A DNA stretch of 64,000 nt from contig NZ_CP061008.1 in the NCBI RefSeq assembly GCF_014490035.1, positions 5,952,001 to 6,016,000 on the forward strand, read 5' to 3'. Shown here piece after piece: positions 50,571 through 61,636 of the stretch (within the stretch, counting starts at the first letter, position 1; every line of letters starts with the position of its first letter). The notes beneath the pieces were generated by a model. The model was not told the DNA's origin, did no database searches, and was given only the letters and a program-made list of their open reading frames with translations. The DNA comes from Achromobacter xylosoxidans (GTDB lineage: Bacteria; Pseudomonadota; Gammaproteobacteria; Burkholderiales; Burkholderiaceae_B). The position numbers were made by a program, and so were the translations under genes.

Positions 50571-50587
50571 CACTGGCGGGGGGCCGC

Positions 50588-51553
50588 ATGGTTCCGGTGT
50601 ATTTCGTGCTGACGCGGGGCGTGGTGCTGCTGGACGTGGCAGGCCCCGCGGAGGCCTTCCGCGTGGCCAACAAGCTGGTTCCGGGCGCCTTTGAACAGCA
50701 TTTCTGCGGCCCGTCCCGGGAGGTCGAAAGCGGCCTGCCCGGCCTGCACCTGGCGCATATCCAGGCCCTGCCGGCCAGTCTGCCGCCCGAGGCCCTGGTC
50801 ATCATTTCAGGCGTGGTGGGCAAACCCACGCGCCTGGACGACCCCGACTCGCGCGCCATCATCGACTGGCTGGCCGTCCGCCATCCCGCGGACGGCTTCA
50901 CGCTGATGACGGTATGCGCCGGCGCCCTGTTCGCCGCCGCCGCCGGCCTGACGCGGCAGCGCGACTGCACCACCCACCACACCTGCCTGGAACAGCTGGC
51001 CAACATCGACCCGAGCGCGCGGCTGCATGACAACCGCATCTTCGTCGAGGACGGCAAGCTGGTCAGCAGCGCCGGCATCACGGCCGGCATCGACCTGGCG
51101 CTGCACATGGTGTCGCGCCATTGCGGGCCGCGCGTAGCCAGCGAAACGGCGCGCGACATGGTGGTCTACCAGCGGCGCGCCGGCACGGATTCCACGCTGT
51201 CGCCCTGGCTGGACCATCGCAGCCACATGCATCCGGGCGTGCACCGGGTGCAGGACGCGGTCATCCGCGATCCGGCGGCGCCCTGGTCGGCGCAATCGCT
51301 GGCGGACCAGGCACACACCAGCGCGCGCCATCTGACGCGGCTGTTCCGCGAACACGCAGGCTGCACGCCGATGGACTACCTATATCAGATACGCGTGGCG
51401 CTGGCGCGCGACCTGCTGCGCGATACCCGGCTGGACCTGGAGCGCGTGGCGGAAAAGTCGGGATTCGGCTCGGCGCAGCACATGCGCCGCGTGTGGCGCA
51501 AGTTCCAGCCGCTAACGCCCAGCCTGGCGCGTGCGGCTCCCACCATGCAATGA
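50588..51553 (+). CDS. GlxA-type AraC-family regulator (DJ-1/PfpI domain)
   Basis: A 321-residue regulator. Residues about 3-175 form a DJ-1/PfpI-like domain (VVLLDVAGPAEAFRVANKL, TVCAGALFAAAAGLTRQRDCTTH with the elbow Cys), and residues about 215-312 an AraC-type pair of helix-turn-helices (WSAQSLADQAHTSARHLTRLF, RLDLERVAEKSGFGSAQHMRRVWRKF). It is co-directional with and 17 bases after the cysteine hydrolase gene, so it likely regulates that gene. Effector unknown. Confidence 0.9.
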   Translation: MVPVYFVLTRGVVLLDVAGPAEAFRVANKLVPGAFEQHFCGPSREVESGLPGLHLAHIQALPASLPPEALVIISGVVGKPTRLDDPDSRAIIDWLAVRHPADGFTLMTVCAGALFAAAAGLTRQRDCTTHHTCLEQLANIDPSARLHDNRIFVEDGKLVSSAGITAGIDLALHMVSRHCGPRVASETARDMVVYQRRAGTDSTLSPWLDHRSHMHPGVHRVQDAVIRDPAAPWSAQSLADQAHTSARHLTRLFREHAGCTPMDYLYQIRVALARDLLRDTRLDLERVAEKSGFGSAQHMRRVWRKFQPLTPSLARAAPTMQ

Positions 51554-51602
51554 CGGCGCCGCAGCGCCGTCATTTTCCAGCATCGGCTGAACCGCAGCCC
51601 TG

Positions 51603-52082
51603 CTAGTCCTTGCGCAGCTTGCCCGGCAACAGCGGCCCCTGCATCTCGCGGATGGCTTCGACGAATTCGCCGATGTCCTCGAAACTCTTGTAGACCGAAG
51701 CGAAGCGCACGTACGCGACCTTGTCGAGCTTGCGCAGTTCGTTCATGACGAGCTCACCGATGTGTTCGCTGGGCACTTCACGCAGTCCGCTGGCCAGCAG
51801 CTGTTCTTCGATGCGCGCGACCGCGGCGTCGACATCTTCCGTGCTGACGGGGCGCTTGCGCAGCGCCAGGCTCAGGCTGGCGCGCAGCTTGCCGGGATCG
51901 TAGTCGCTGCGGCTGCCGTTGCGCTTGACGATGGAGGGCATGGCCAGCTCCACCCGCTCATAAGTGGTGAAGCGCTTGTCACAGGACAGGCAGCGACGGC
52001 GACGGCGTATGGCGTCGCCTTCTTCGGAGACCCGGCTGTCTACGACCTGCGTTTCGGCATTGCCGCAAAATGGACACCGCAT
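51603..52082 (-). CDS. nrdR: Transcriptional repressor NrdR
   Basis: A 159-residue repressor of ribonucleotide reductase genes. The N-terminal zinc ribbon uses Cys3, Cys6, Cys31 and Cys34 (MRCPFCGN and [10 protein letters not shown]) and the ATP-cone follows ([34 protein letters not shown]). It senses dATP/ATP. It lies downstream of glyA on the same strand with a hairpin terminator between, a common glyA-nrdR neighbourhood. Confidence 0.97.
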   Translation of the reverse strand: MRCPFCGNAETQVVDSRVSEEGDAIRRRRRCLSCDKRFTTYERVELAMPSIVKRNGSRSDYDPGKLRASLSLALRKRPVSTEDVDAAVARIEEQLLASGLREVPSEHIGELVMNELRKLDKVAYVRFASVYKSFEDIGEFVEAIREMQGPLLPGKLRKD

Positions 52083-52206
52083 GTGTGATCCCTAAAGGCA
52101 CTGAGGGGGCAATATTTGAGCATATTGTAACGAGGCGTCCAGCCGCCAGCGCCAATACGGGCTAATCCGCCCCCGTATTTTTTACCAGGACGGCGCCGGC
52201 CGCCTG

Positions 52207-52240
52207 AAAACAAAGGGACGGCGCCTTGCGGGGCCGTCCC
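52207..52240 (-). terminator. Terminator of glyA
   Basis: GGGACGGC/GCCGTCCC stem (52215-52222 and 52233-52240), loop of 10 bases, followed on the minus strand by TTTGTTTTC. Confidence 0.65.
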
Positions 52241-52287
52241 TGGTAGACCGCTGCGGCCGGGCCACAGCCCGCCGCAGGGATGCTCGC

Positions 52288-53538
52288 TTACTTCTTGCCG
52301 TAGACCGGCAGGCGCGAGGTCAGTTCGTTGACACGGGCACGCACGGCGGCGATGTTGGCTTCGTCGCGCGGGTTGTCCAGCACGTCGGCGATCAGGTTGG
52401 CGGTCAGCTCGGCTTCCGCTTCGGTGAAGCCGCGCGTGGTCATGGCCGGCGTGCCCAGGCGGATGCCGCTGGTCACGAAAGGCTTTTCCGGATCGTTCGG
52501 GATGGCGTTCTTGTTGACCGTGATGTGGGCCTGGCCCAGCACGGCTTCCGCTTCCTTGCCCGTGATGCCCTTGGAGCGCAGGTCCACCAGCATGACGTGG
52601 CTTTCGGTGCGGCCGGAAACGATGCGCAGGCCGCGCTTGACCAGCGTGTCGGCCAGCACCTTGGCGTTCTTGACCACTTGCTGCGCGTAGTCCTTGAAGG
52701 CGGGCTCCAGCGCTTCCTTGAAAGCCACGGCCTTGCCGGCGATGACGTGCATCAGCGGACCGCCCTGGATGCCGGGGAAGATTGCCGAGTTGATGATCTT
52801 CTCGTGCTCGGCCTTCATCATGATGACGCCGCCGCGCGGGCCGCGCAGCGACTTGTGCGTGGTCGAGGTGACGAAGTCGGCGTGCGGCACCGGGTTGGGG
52901 TAGGCGCCGCCGGCGACCAGGCCGGCGTAGTGGGCGATGTCGACCATGAACAGCGCGCCGTTTTCACGGGCGATGCGGGCCATGCGCTCGAAGTCGATGT
53001 GCAGGGCATAGGCGGAGGCGCCAGCCACGATCAGCTTGGGCTTGTGCTCCTTGGCCAGTTGCTCGACCTGGTCATAGTTCAGGACTTCGTTTTCGTCCAG
53101 GCCGTAGGAGATGAAGTTGTACAGCTTGCCCGAAGCGTTGACCGACGCGCCGTGCGTCAGGTGGCCGCCTTCGGCCAGGCTCATGCCCAGCACGGTGTCG
53201 CCCGGCTTCAGGACGGCCATGTACACGCCCTGGTTAGCTTGCGAACCCGAGTTGGGCTGCACGTTGGCGGCTTCGGCGCCGAAGATCTGCTTCAGGCGGT
53301 CGATGGCCAGCTGCTCGACCACGTCCACGTATTCGCAACCGCCGTAGTAGCGCTTGCCCGGGTAGCCTTCGGCGTACTTGTTGGTGAGCTGCGTACCCTG
53401 GGCTTCCATGACGGCCGGGCTGGCGTAGTTCTCCGAGGCGATCAGCTCGATGTGCTGTTCCTGGCGGACGTCTTCCTTCTGGATGGCGGCCCAAACGTCC
53501 GGGTCAGCCTTGGACAAGGTGAGGTTGCGGTCAAACAT
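52288..53538 (-). CDS. glyA: Serine hydroxymethyltransferase
   Basis: A 416-residue PLP enzyme interconverting serine and glycine with tetrahydrofolate, the main one-carbon source. The PLP lysine lies in [15 protein letters not shown]; other marks are [30 protein letters not shown] and [16 protein letters not shown]. Length and motifs are canonical. It has about 200 bases of upstream sequence shared with a divergent LysE-type exporter gene. Confidence 0.97.
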   Translation of the reverse strand: MFDRNLTLSKADPDVWAAIQKEDVRQEQHIELIASENYASPAVMEAQGTQLTNKYAEGYPGKRYYGGCEYVDVVEQLAIDRLKQIFGAEAANVQPNSGSQANQGVYMAVLKPGDTVLGMSLAEGGHLTHGASVNASGKLYNFISYGLDENEVLNYDQVEQLAKEHKPKLIVAGASAYALHIDFERMARIARENGALFMVDIAHYAGLVAGGAYPNPVPHADFVTSTTHKSLRGPRGGVIMMKAEHEKIINSAIFPGIQGGPLMHVIAGKAVAFKEALEPAFKDYAQQVVKNAKVLADTLVKRGLRIVSGRTESHVMLVDLRSKGITGKEAEAVLGQAHITVNKNAIPNDPEKPFVTSGIRLGTPAMTTRGFTEAEAELTANLIADVLDNPRDEANIAAVRARVNELTSRLPVYGKK

Positions 53539-53743
53539 GACGGGGGGTTCCTGAGGCGGTAAGAGAGGAGAAAACTGCGCCCGGGTGGGTAAACCCGGAG
53601 AATGACGGATAGTTTACCCCGTCGGGCAGGATCAAATGCGCCCAAAATGCAGGGAACCCGGGCAAAATTCCCGGCATGGGCGCGAAAACCACGCCATCCT
53701 CCGCGGCCGGAAAAGCCGCCTCAATCCGACTTGAGAAACTTTC

Positions 53744-54379
53744 ATGCAAAGCGCCACGCTCATAACCTACTCATTAGTAGCTGCGGTCAGCGTCGTCAGC
53801 CCCGGCCCGGCTACCATGCTGGCCATCCGCAACGGCGCGGCGGGCGGGCTGCGGGCCGTCCTTCCGTCCACCCTGGGCAACGTCACCGGACTGTTCCTGC
53901 TGTCGGCCGCCGCCATGCTGGGACTGGGCGTGGTGCTGCAATCGTCCGCCATGCTGTTCACACTGCTCAAGCTGGCTGGCGCGGCGTACCTGCTCTACCT
54001 CGGCCTGCGCCACCTGCTGGGCCGCTCGACCATCGCACCGCCCGCTGACGCCTCCGCGCCGGCGCCGCGCAGCGCCGGCCGGCTCTATTCGGAAGCCGCG
54101 CTCGTTGCCACGCTGAACCCCAAGCCCATCCTGTTCTTCACGGCGCTGTTCCCCCAGTTTCTTAACGCCGCCGAGCCGTTGCTGCCGCAGTTCTTCATCC
54201 TGACGGGCATCTTCACGGGCATGTCGCTGGTGTCGCTGCTGGCCTACGGCACCTTGGCTCACCGCGCCCGGCGCCTGCTGCGCCAGCCCCGCATCGTCAC
54301 CTGGATCAACCGCCTGGTCGGCGCCATCTTCATCACTTTTGGATTGGCGCTGCTGCGGCTCAAGCGCGCAATGGGCTGA
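53744..54379 (+). CDS. LysE/RhtB-family amino acid exporter
   Basis: A 211-residue membrane protein with six hydrophobic segments. The family signature near the N-terminus (VVSPGPATMLAIRNGAAGG), the LKLAGAAYLLYLGLRHLL helix 3 and NPKPILFFTALFPQFL after the cytoplasmic loop are typical of RhtB/LeuE-type exporters. It is divergent from glyA and followed by a bidirectional terminator. Substrate is unknown, though export of serine-family or other amino acids is usual. Confidence 0.88.
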   Translation: MQSATLITYSLVAAVSVVSPGPATMLAIRNGAAGGLRAVLPSTLGNVTGLFLLSAAAMLGLGVVLQSSAMLFTLLKLAGAAYLLYLGLRHLLGRSTIAPPADASAPAPRSAGRLYSEAALVATLNPKPILFFTALFPQFLNAAEPLLPQFFILTGIFTGMSLVSLLAYGTLAHRARRLLRQPRIVTWINRLVGAIFITFGLALLRLKRAMG

Positions 54380-54387
54380 GGAAATAG

Positions 54388-54420
54388 AAAAAGGCCGCAG
54401 TCGCAAGACTGCGGCCTTTC
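54388..54420. terminator. Bidirectional terminator between LysE-type and PEBP genes
   Basis: A 13-base stem (AAAGGCCGCAGTC/GACTGCGGCCTTT) with a GCAA tetraloop; A-rich on the left and T at the right, serving both convergent genes. Confidence 0.8.
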
Positions 54421-54434
54421 GGCGGCGCGGCGGA

Positions 54435-55088
54435 TCAGGCCGAGGTGGCGCCGATCTGCTTGGGAGCCAGTTTCGGATTGAGCGTATAGGTGCCGGTCAG
54501 CGACGCCTGCGCCAGCACATGCTTCTGGATCGCGCGCAGCGCGTCCTCGCCGGTGAAGGAGCCCTGCAGGTTCAGCGTGGGCACGTCCAGCGCATACAGG
54601 GTGAAGACGTAGCGGTGCGGGATGGCGTCGTTCCAGGGCGGGCACGGACCGTCATAGCCGAAGTAGTCGCCGCTCATGTCGTGGTCGTTGGCGAACCAGG
54701 ACGAGTACGAGTTGATGCCCTGGCGCGCATCCATCGGCGCCAACGGGCCGCCCTTGCCGCGCGGCGTGATGCCGCTGGAGAAGGTGCCTTCCTCGATGTC
54801 GCGCAGATCGGCCGGCAGATCGACCAGCACCCAGTGGAAGAAGTCCACGCGGGGCAGGCTGGCCGGCACCTCGCGGCCTTCCTGGTTGACGTCGTCGGGC
54901 TCGGAGGGCACATCGGGGTCATGGCAGATCAAGGCAAACGACTGCGTGCCCGCCGGAACTTCGTCCCAGGAAAACTGCGGGTTGAAGTTGTCTGCCAGCG
55001 CGACGTGCGATTGCGCATCGATCCTGCCGAAGGCATAGCGTTCGGGAATCGACTCGTTATCGGAAAAGGACAAACTCGAAAGTTTCAT
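54435..55088 (-). CDS. YbhB/YbcL-family PEBP protein
   Basis: A 217-residue phosphatidylethanolamine-binding-like protein. Motifs of the bacterial PEBP group are FSWDEVPAGTQSFALICHDPDVP, FFHWVLVDLPADLRDI, YFGYDGPCPPWNDAIPHRYVFTLYALD and the helix DALRAIQKHVLAQASLTGTY. ATG 55088 follows AAGGAG; there is no signal peptide. E. coli homologs are cytosolic with unclear role. It sits downstream of tyrS on the same strand with about 70 bases between. Confidence 0.9.
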   Translation of the reverse strand: MKLSSLSFSDNESIPERYAFGRIDAQSHVALADNFNPQFSWDEVPAGTQSFALICHDPDVPSEPDDVNQEGREVPASLPRVDFFHWVLVDLPADLRDIEEGTFSSGITPRGKGGPLAPMDARQGINSYSSWFANDHDMSGDYFGYDGPCPPWNDAIPHRYVFTLYALDVPTLNLQGSFTGEDALRAIQKHVLAQASLTGTYTLNPKLAPKQIGATSA

Positions 55089-55160
55089 GTCGTGCTCCTT
55101 GATGTGCCGCAAAGGCCCCACTGCCCCTGTCTGTACCCTCAGCGTATCAAAACTTCGCAA

Positions 55161-56390
55161 TCATGGGTTCAAGTTAACACGCGCAAATTTGCGCTTGCCC
55201 ACCTGAACGACGTAAGTCCCCGCCGGCAATTGCAACGATTTGTCTTCCACGCGATCGCCGTTGACGCGCACGCCGCCCTGCTCCACGTTGCGCTGCGCTT
55301 CCGAGCCGGAAGCCACCAGGCCGGCCTCGCGCAGCAGCTTGAGAATGCCCACCGGCGCGCCGCCAATGTTCACTTCGGGAATGTCGTCGGGGATGGCGCC
55401 GTCGCGGAACCGGGCTTCGAACGAAGCCAGCGCTTCGTCCGCGGCCTTGGCGGAATGGAAGCGCGCGATGATTTCCTGGGCCAGCATGACCTTGGCGTCG
55501 CGCGGATTGCGGCCGCCGTCGATCTCCTGCTTGAGCGCGGCGATGTCTTCCAGCGAGCGGAACGACAGCAGCTCGAAGTAGCGCCACATCAGCGTGTCGG
55601 AAATCGACATGAGCTTGCCGAACATAGAATCGGGCGACTCCGAAATGCCGATGTAGTTGCCCTTGGACTTGGACATCTTCTCTACGCCATCCGTCCCGAC
55701 CAGCAGCGGCATCGTCAAGATGCACTGCGGCTCCTGGCCATACTCCTTCTGCAGCTCGCGTCCAACCAGCAGGTTGAACTTCTGATCGGTGCCCCCCAGC
55801 TCCAGATCGGACTTCAGCGCCACCGAGTCGTAGCCCTGCATCAGCGGATACAGGAATTCATGCACCGAGATCGGGATGCCGCCCTTGAAGCGCTTGGTGA
55901 AATCCTCACGCTCCATCATGCGCGCGACCGTGTAGCGCGACGCGAGCTGGATCATGCCGCGCGCGCCTAGCGGATCGCACCATTCGGAGTTGTAGCGGAT
56001 CTCGGTGCGGGCCGGATCCAGCACCAGGCTGGCTTGCGCGTAGTAGGTCTTGGCGTTGGCCTCGATCTGCTCGCGCGTGAGCGGCGGGCGGGTGTTGTTG
56101 CGGCCGCTGGGATCGCCGATGGTGGAGGTGAAGTCGCCGATCAGGAAGATGACGTTGTGGCCCATGTCCTGCAGCTGGCGCATCTTGTTCAGCACCACCG
56201 TGTGGCCCAGGTGGATGTCCGGCGCGGTCGGATCCAGCCCCAATTTGATGCGCAGGGGCACGCCCGTGGCGCGGCTCCTGGCAAGCTTGCGGGCGAATTC
56301 GGACTCGACCAGCAACTCATCGCAGCCGCGCTTCGCTATACGCAGATCTGCTTCGACTTCGGGGGTAATCGGGGCTTCTGAGGGTGACAT
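55161..56390 (-). CDS. tyrS: Tyrosyl-tRNA synthetase
   Basis: A 409-residue class I synthetase of the shorter TyrRS group. The HIGH element is [16 protein letters not shown] is [13 protein letters not shown], and the C-terminus is an S4 RNA-binding domain (about residues 340-409). It is divergent from an M23 endopeptidase gene; the order tyrS, M23 peptidase, anmK, erpA is common in proteobacteria. Confidence 0.97.
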   Translation of the reverse strand: MSPSEAPITPEVEADLRIAKRGCDELLVESEFARKLARSRATGVPLRIKLGLDPTAPDIHLGHTVVLNKMRQLQDMGHNVIFLIGDFTSTIGDPSGRNNTRPPLTREQIEANAKTYYAQASLVLDPARTEIRYNSEWCDPLGARGMIQLASRYTVARMMEREDFTKRFKGGIPISVHEFLYPLMQGYDSVALKSDLELGGTDQKFNLLVGRELQKEYGQEPQCILTMPLLVGTDGVEKMSKSKGNYIGISESPDSMFGKLMSISDTLMWRYFELLSFRSLEDIAALKQEIDGGRNPRDAKVMLAQEIIARFHSAKAADEALASFEARFRDGAIPDDIPEVNIGGAPVGILKLLREAGLVASGSEAQRNVEQGGVRVNGDRVEDKSLQLPAGTYVVQVGKRKFARVNLNP

Positions 56391-56645
56391 GGCAGGGGGA
56401 CCAACTCGGCTTCAGCCGATAAAAAGGTGTAAAAAGTGACGAAAACTATCGAAAATTCTAGCCGAATCAGCTAGGATACCGCCCTAATCATACGCAATTG
56501 CCATATATACGCAGTTGTGGTCCGGTTTACACCCCGCTGTTCACAAGATGCGCCCCGCGCCAGCCCTTGCCCCGAAATGTGCGCGCGAGGGCCGTTCGTG
56601 TCACGCACCCTGCGAGCTCAAGCCACCTGAGAGGGTATCTTCACG

Positions 56646-58055
56646 ATGAATCGTGGCCTCCACGAACTGGCGAGTAGCATCAAACGCAAAGTTGCTGCCG
56701 TGTTTGCGCCCGTCAAGCCCAAGCCTCAGCGCTCGGGACTTTTCCGCCGCACGCTTCTCGTCACCGCAATTGGTCTGTTCGCTGGCGCCGCCGCCCTGGG
56801 CATGGTGCAGCAACCCGACCGTACCGAACTCCCCCCTTCGCGCATCATCAGCAGCGTCCTGCCGCTAAGCGCCGAGCAAGTCGAAGTCAGCACCCCCAGC
56901 GCCGCCCCCTACATCAGCGAAACCCGGATCCGTGCCGGCGACACGCTGGCCGCGGTGCTGCAACGCCTGGAACTCGACGCGCCCAGCCTGCAGACCTTCC
57001 TGACGCACGAAGCCAGCGCCCGCAGCATCTACAAGCTGTACCCCGGCCGCTCCGTGCAGGCCGCGACGGACGAAGCCGGCAACCTGATCTGGCTGCGTTA
57101 CATCCACACCCCCGGCAACGAGACGGATGGCCAGGTCGTGACGCGCATGCTGCACGTCGCGCCCGCGGGCGACAGCTACAAGGCCGAGGAAATCACCGAA
57201 AGCACCGAACGCCAGACCCGCGTCGCCGTGGGCACGATCCGTTCGTCGCTGTTCGGCGCCACCGACGCTGCCGGCATCCCGGACTCGGTCACCATGCAGA
57301 TGGCCGACATCCTCAGCGCCAAGATCGACTTCCTGCGCGACCTGCGCCAGGGCGATAAATTCCGCGTGGTCTACGAAGTGCGTTCGCACGACGGCCGCTA
57401 CGCTGGCGCCGGCCGCGTGCTGGCGCTGGAATTCATCAACGGCGACAAGACCTACAACGCCGTCTGGTTCAGCCCCGACGAAAAGAGCGGTTCGTACTAC
57501 GACTTCGACGGCACCAGCCTGCGCGGCGCGTTCCTGCGCACCGCCCTGAAGTTCAGCCGCATCAGCTCCACCTTCGGCATGCGCATGCACCCCATCCACA
57601 AGACCTGGACGGGACACAAGGGCGTGGACTACGCGGCGCCTTCGGGCACGCCGATCCACTCCACCGCCGACGGCACCGTGGAATTCTCCGGTTGGCAGAA
57701 TGGCTACGGCAACGTCGTCATCGTCAAGCACCACGGCAAGTATTCGACGCTGTACGCCCACCAGAGCCGCATCGCCGAAGGCATCACCAAGGGTTCGAAG
57801 ATCTCGCAGGGCCAGTTGCTGGGCTATGTCGGCGCCACCGGCTGGGCCACCGGCCCGCACCTGCACTACGAATTCCGCGTGGACAACCAGCCGATCGATC
57901 CGCTGTCGGTGGACCTGCCGGTCGCCCGCAGCCTGGAACCCGCCGAAGTCCGCGCCTTCAATCAGGCCGTGGGACCGTACAAGGCGCAGATCCAGCTGCT
58001 GACCGAGTTCCAACAGACTCTGCCCGACGCGCTGACCAACGTGGCCAGCCGCTAA
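56646..58055 (+). CDS. M23-family murein DD-endopeptidase (MepM-like)
   Basis: A 469-residue periplasmic protein anchored by one N-terminal helix ([20 protein letters not shown], about residues 37-57). An OapA/LysM-like domain (about 95-170, [17 protein letters not shown]) precedes the M23 lysostaphin-like peptidase domain with zinc ligands in [21 protein letters not shown] and [11 protein letters not shown]. It would cut peptide cross-links for cell wall growth. It precedes anmK, a wall-recycling gene, and is divergent from tyrS. A terminator follows. Confidence 0.93.
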   Translation: MNRGLHELASSIKRKVAAVFAPVKPKPQRSGLFRRTLLVTAIGLFAGAAALGMVQQPDRTELPPSRIISSVLPLSAEQVEVSTPSAAPYISETRIRAGDTLAAVLQRLELDAPSLQTFLTHEASARSIYKLYPGRSVQAATDEAGNLIWLRYIHTPGNETDGQVVTRMLHVAPAGDSYKAEEITESTERQTRVAVGTIRSSLFGATDAAGIPDSVTMQMADILSAKIDFLRDLRQGDKFRVVYEVRSHDGRYAGAGRVLALEFINGDKTYNAVWFSPDEKSGSYYDFDGTSLRGAFLRTALKFSRISSTFGMRMHPIHKTWTGHKGVDYAAPSGTPIHSTADGTVEFSGWQNGYGNVVIVKHHGKYSTLYAHQSRIAEGITKGSKISQGQLLGYVGATGWATGPHLHYEFRVDNQPIDPLSVDLPVARSLEPAEVRAFNQAVGPYKAQIQLLTEFQQTLPDALTNVASR

Positions 58056-58076
58056 AGCCGGTCCAACGTCCCGTCA

Positions 58077-58113
58077 AAAGCGGCCCCGCACTTTCAGCTG
58101 CGCGGCCGCTTTT
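58077..58113 (+). terminator. Terminator after the M23 peptidase gene
   Basis: AAAGCGGCC/GGCCGCTTT stem with an inner CGCA/TGCG extension, followed by TTTTTCTTTTT. It lies between the peptidase gene and anmK. Confidence 0.75.
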
Positions 58114-58131
58114 TCTTTTTCGAGGCTCCTC

Positions 58132-59253
58132 GTGAATCCATCCACCACTAACGCACAGCTCTATATCGGACTGATGTCGGGTACCAGCGTGGACGGCGTG
58201 GACGGCGTGCTGGTGCGCCTGGCCGATGACCAGGCGCCGGCCGTGCTCGCCAGCGCCAGCCTGCCCATGCCGGCGGACCTGCGGCGCGAACTGCTGGCCC
58301 TGAACCAATCCGGCGACGACGAGCTGGCCCGCGCAGCGCTGGCCGCCAACGCCCTCGCCCGCCTGTATGCCCAGACCGTGGCGGCCCTGTTGCAGCAAGC
58401 CGGCGTCGCGGCCGGTGACGTGACCGCCATCGGCGCCCACGGCCAGACGGTCCGGCACCGGCCCGACCTGGGCTACACCGTGCAGCTCAACGCCCCCGCC
58501 TTGCTGGCGGAACTGACCGGCATCGACGTGGTGGCGGATTTCCGCAGCCGCGACGTGGCCGCGGGCGGCCAGGGTGCGCCGCTGGTGCCGCCCTTCCATG
58601 CCGCCATTTTCGGCTCGCCGCAAGGCCGCGCCGTCCTCAACCTGGGCGGCATCGCCAACGTGACCCTGCTGGAACCGGGGCATGCGCCCCGCGGCTTCGA
58701 TACTGGACCCGCCAATGTTCTGCTGGACGGCTGGTGTCAGCGCCACCTGGGCCGGCCTTATGACGCCGACGGCCGCTGGGCGGCGACCGGCCAGGTGCTG
58801 GCGCCGCTGCTGGAACAACTGCAGGCCAGTGAACCCTGGTTCGCCCTGCCCCCACCCAAATCCACCGGGCGCGACCTGTTCAACATGCAATGGCTGGACG
58901 ATCGCCTGGCCGCATTCGACGGCCCCAAGCCTGCGCCGCAAGACGTGCAGGCCACGCTGCAGCGCCTGACGGCGCGCACGGTCGCCAATGCCGTCGATGC
59001 GGCCGCGGCGGGCACGCAGGAAGTCTTCGTCTGCGGCGGCGGCGCGCGCAATCCCGGCTTGATGCGCGAACTGGCGTACTGTCTGCAACGGCCGGTGCAC
59101 GCCACCGATGCGCTGGGCGTGCCGGCGCAAGAAGTCGAGGCCCTGGCGTTCGCCTGGCTGGCGCAGGCCTTCGTGCAGCGCAGGCCTGCGGGCTTGCCGG
59201 CCGTCACCGGCGCGCGCGGCGCGCGCATCCTGGGCGCGCTCTATCCGGCCTGA
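58132..59253 (+). CDS. anmK: Anhydro-N-acetylmuramic acid kinase
   Basis: A 373-residue sugar kinase for cell wall recycling, opening and phosphorylating anhMurNAc to MurNAc-6-phosphate. Family motifs are [16 protein letters not shown] near the N-terminus, [22 protein letters not shown] with [14 protein letters not shown], and the [13 protein letters not shown] nucleotide region. The start is GTG 58132. It follows an M23 endopeptidase gene with a terminator between. Confidence 0.95.
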   Translation: MNPSTTNAQLYIGLMSGTSVDGVDGVLVRLADDQAPAVLASASLPMPADLRRELLALNQSGDDELARAALAANALARLYAQTVAALLQQAGVAAGDVTAIGAHGQTVRHRPDLGYTVQLNAPALLAELTGIDVVADFRSRDVAAGGQGAPLVPPFHAAIFGSPQGRAVLNLGGIANVTLLEPGHAPRGFDTGPANVLLDGWCQRHLGRPYDADGRWAATGQVLAPLLEQLQASEPWFALPPPKSTGRDLFNMQWLDDRLAAFDGPKPAPQDVQATLQRLTARTVANAVDAAAAGTQEVFVCGGGARNPGLMRELAYCLQRPVHATDALGVPAQEVEALAFAWLAQAFVQRRPAGLPAVTGARGARILGALYPA

Positions 59254-59270
59254 AAGCCGCGCGCCCATGC

Positions 59271-59303
59271 AAAAAGCCCTTCGGCGCGCCGAAGGGCTTT
59301 TTC
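59271..59303. terminator. Bidirectional terminator between anmK and erpA
   Basis: A 14-base perfect stem (AAAAAGCCCTTCGG/CCGAAGGGCTTTTT) with CGCG loop; serves both converging genes. Confidence 0.85.
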
Positions 59304-59322
59304 CTTTTTCCTGCCCGGCTGA

Positions 59323-59694
59323 TTACACCGAGAACGAGGAACCGCAGCCGCAGGTAGTGCTGGCGTTGGGATTGCGGATGACGAACTGCGCGCCTTCCAG
59401 GTCTTCCTTGTAGTCGATCTCTGCGCCGACCAGGTACTGGAAGCTCATCGGGTCGACCAGCAGTTGCACGCCGGCCTTGTCCAGCACGGTGTCGTCATCG
59501 TTCACGACTTCGTCGAAGGTGAAGCCGTACTGGAAACCCGAACAGCCTCCGCCCTGCACGAAAACGCGCAGCTTCAGCTCAGGATTGCCTTCTTCGGCCA
59601 ACAGATCCTTCACCTTGGCCGCAGCCGAGTCGGTAAAAACCAGGGGAGCAGGCGGGGCGGCCTGCAGGTCGACGGTTTCGGTCACTGCATTCAT
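59323..59694 (-). CDS. erpA: Iron-sulfur cluster insertion protein ErpA
   Basis: A 123-residue A-type Fe-S carrier. The three cluster cysteines are Cys51 ([11 protein letters not shown]), Cys115 and Cys117 (TTCGCGSSF). The ErpA-type N-terminus and the acidic [19 protein letters not shown] are typical. It delivers clusters to enzymes such as IspG. It lies downstream of a DUF6776 gene on the same strand. Confidence 0.96.
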   Translation of the reverse strand: MNAVTETVDLQAAPPAPLVFTDSAAAKVKDLLAEEGNPELKLRVFVQGGGCSGFQYGFTFDEVVNDDDTVLDKAGVQLLVDPMSFQYLVGAEIDYKEDLEGAQFVIRNPNASTTCGCGSSFSV

Positions 59695-59780
59695 GGTTCA
59701 CTCCTGGCCGGTTCGGCCATATTTCGGTGAGCGGCAACGGCGCTCGCATGGTGTCACTATAGCGCAGGGCTTGCGCAGAC

Positions 59781-60572
59781 TCAAAGTTCGAGCTTGACGC
59801 TTCTTGACGCGCGGACGGTATCGCCCTCCAGGACGCTGACCGTCACGCTTTCGGGGACAAATCCCTCGGGTAGTGCCAGGATGCCCTGGCTGCGCTGGTA
59901 TTGATCGAACTGCAGGGCCAGCGGCGAGGTCGGCGCGCTGTCGCCAGGAATGGCGACAGAGCCGGATTCGGCCTTGACCTGCATGGGCGCCAGATCCACC
60001 TTCACGGTTTCGCCCTTCAGGACGCCAGTGGCCTGGAAACGCAAAGCGCCCGAGAATGGAGAGCCGCCATTGCGGCCGCTGCGCATCAACAGGACCTTGT
60101 AGCGCAAGCCGCCGCCACTGCGGTCGATCTCGACGCCACGGATGTCCACCGATCCCTCGGGACCCGGCGGCAATAGCTGCTCATAGAACGCCAATTGATC
60201 GCGCACCCTGCCGACCTCGGCCTGGACCGTGCGCAGCTGCGTTTCCAGTTCCTGGCGCGCGGCGCGTTCGATGACCAGCTCGCCGTCGGCGGTGTCCAGC
60301 TGCCCTTGCGTGTAGCGTAGCTGCGTCGACTGTTGACGCATGGCCTCTTCCTGGACCTCGGCCTGCCGGGCGCTGATCACCACGGCATCCTGCGGCCGGT
60401 AGAGCTTGCGGGCGTAGAAGAAGCTGGCGGAACCGCCCAGCAGCACGCCGATCAGCAGGCCCACGAATACGCGCGTCAACCCGCCGGCGGAGCGAGACTG
60501 GGGCGTGGTGGAGGAATCGGCGGGCATAAAGAGCGGCGGCTTGCGGCCCTGCGGCCGCAAGCCTGCGTACAT
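59781..60572 (-). CDS. DUF6776 family membrane-anchored coiled-coil protein
   Basis: A 263-residue protein with one N-terminal membrane helix (LTRVFVGLLIGVLLGGSASFF), a coiled coil (about residues 65-135, QAEVQEEAMRQQSTQLRYTQ onward) and a beta-rich periplasmic domain. The family is common in betaproteobacteria between argC and erpA; function unknown. ATG 60572 overlaps the argC stop (TGATG), supporting coupling; ATG 60527 is an alternative start nearer the helix. Confidence 0.8.
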   Translation of the reverse strand: MYAGLRPQGRKPPLFMPADSSTTPQSRSAGGLTRVFVGLLIGVLLGGSASFFYARKLYRPQDAVVISARQAEVQEEAMRQQSTQLRYTQGQLDTADGELVIERAARQELETQLRTVQAEVGRVRDQLAFYEQLLPPGPEGSVDIRGVEIDRSGGGLRYKVLLMRSGRNGGSPFSGALRFQATGVLKGETVKVDLAPMQVKAESGSVAIPGDSAPTSPLALQFDQYQRSQGILALPEGFVPESVTVSVLEGDTVRASRSVKLEL

Positions 60573-61636
60573 CAAGGCAGGATCGCGACCTGATCCAGGC
60601 CGGTCGATTCGGGGATGCCGAACATCAGGTTCATGTTCTGCACGGCCTGGCCGGCAGCGCCCTTGACCAGGTTGTCCTGAATCACCAGGACGATCAGTTG
60701 GTCACCATTGCCGGGACGGCTGAGCGCAATCCGCAGATTGTTGGAGGCGCGCACCGAACGGGTTTCAGGCAGGCTGCCAGCGGGCATGACGTCGACGAAG
60801 GGCTCGTCGGCGTAGCGCTGTTCAAACAGGGCCTGGAAGTCGGTATCGCGGGCTTCCGGCAGGATGCGCGCATAGATGGTGGAGAACATGCCGCGGATCA
60901 TCGGCACCAGATGCGGCACGAAGGTCAGGCCGACCTTGCCGCCGGCGATCTTTTCCAGCTGCGCGACGATTTCCGGGTGGTGGCGGTGGCCAGCCACGCC
61001 GTAGGCCTTGAAGTTGTCGGAAGCTTCGGAGAAGAGCGAGCCCACTTCCGCCTTGCGGCCGGCGCCCGACACGCCCGACTTGCAGTCGGCGATCAGGGTT
61101 TGCGCATCGATCAGCTTCTTGCCGCCTTCGAGCAGCGGAGCCAGGCCCAGCAGCACGGTGGTGGGATAGCAGCCGGGGTTGCCGATGACGCGGGCCTTGG
61201 AGATGGCCTCGCGGTTCAGTTCCACCAGGCCATACTGGGACTCGGCCAGGATGTCCGGGCAGGTATGGGGAATCTTGTACCAGCGTTCGAAGGTGGGGAT
61301 GTCCTGCAGGCGGAAGTCGGCGGCCAGGTCGATGACCTTGGTGCCGGCATTGATGAGTTCCTGGGCCTGGGCCATGGCCACGCCGTGGGGCGTCGCAAAG
61401 AACACGACGTCGCAATCCGTCAGCGTGGCCTTTTCCGGCGCGGAGAAAGCGATATTCACGCGGCCGCGCAGGTTCGGATACATGTCAGCCACCGGCAGCC
61501 CGTCTTCCTTGCGGGACGTGATGGCGGTCAATTCCACATTGGGATGCTGCGACAGCAAGCGCAGCAGCTCGACGCCGGTGTAACCGGTGCCGCCGACGAT
61601 ACCAACCTTGATGCGGGTGTTCGATGCTTGGGCCAT
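60572..61636 (-). CDS. argC: N-acetyl-gamma-glutamyl-phosphate reductase
   Basis: A 354-residue NADPH-dependent reductase for the third step of arginine synthesis. The Rossmann start is [19 protein letters not shown], the catalytic cysteine lies in [19 protein letters not shown], and the C-terminal [15 protein letters not shown] segment is typical of type 1 ArgC. Longer than the E. coli enzyme (about 334) by a short N-terminal extension. The DUF6776 gene starts on its stop codon. Confidence 0.96.
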   Translation of the reverse strand: MAQASNTRIKVGIVGGTGYTGVELLRLLSQHPNVELTAITSRKEDGLPVADMYPNLRGRVNIAFSAPEKATLTDCDVVFFATPHGVAMAQAQELINAGTKVIDLAADFRLQDIPTFERWYKIPHTCPDILAESQYGLVELNREAISKARVIGNPGCYPTTVLLGLAPLLEGGKKLIDAQTLIADCKSGVSGAGRKAEVGSLFSEASDNFKAYGVAGHRHHPEIVAQLEKIAGGKVGLTFVPHLVPMIRGMFSTIYARILPEARDTDFQALFEQRYADEPFVDVMPAGSLPETRSVRASNNLRIALSRPGNGDQLIVLVIQDNLVKGAAGQAVQNMNLMFGIPESTGLDQVAILP

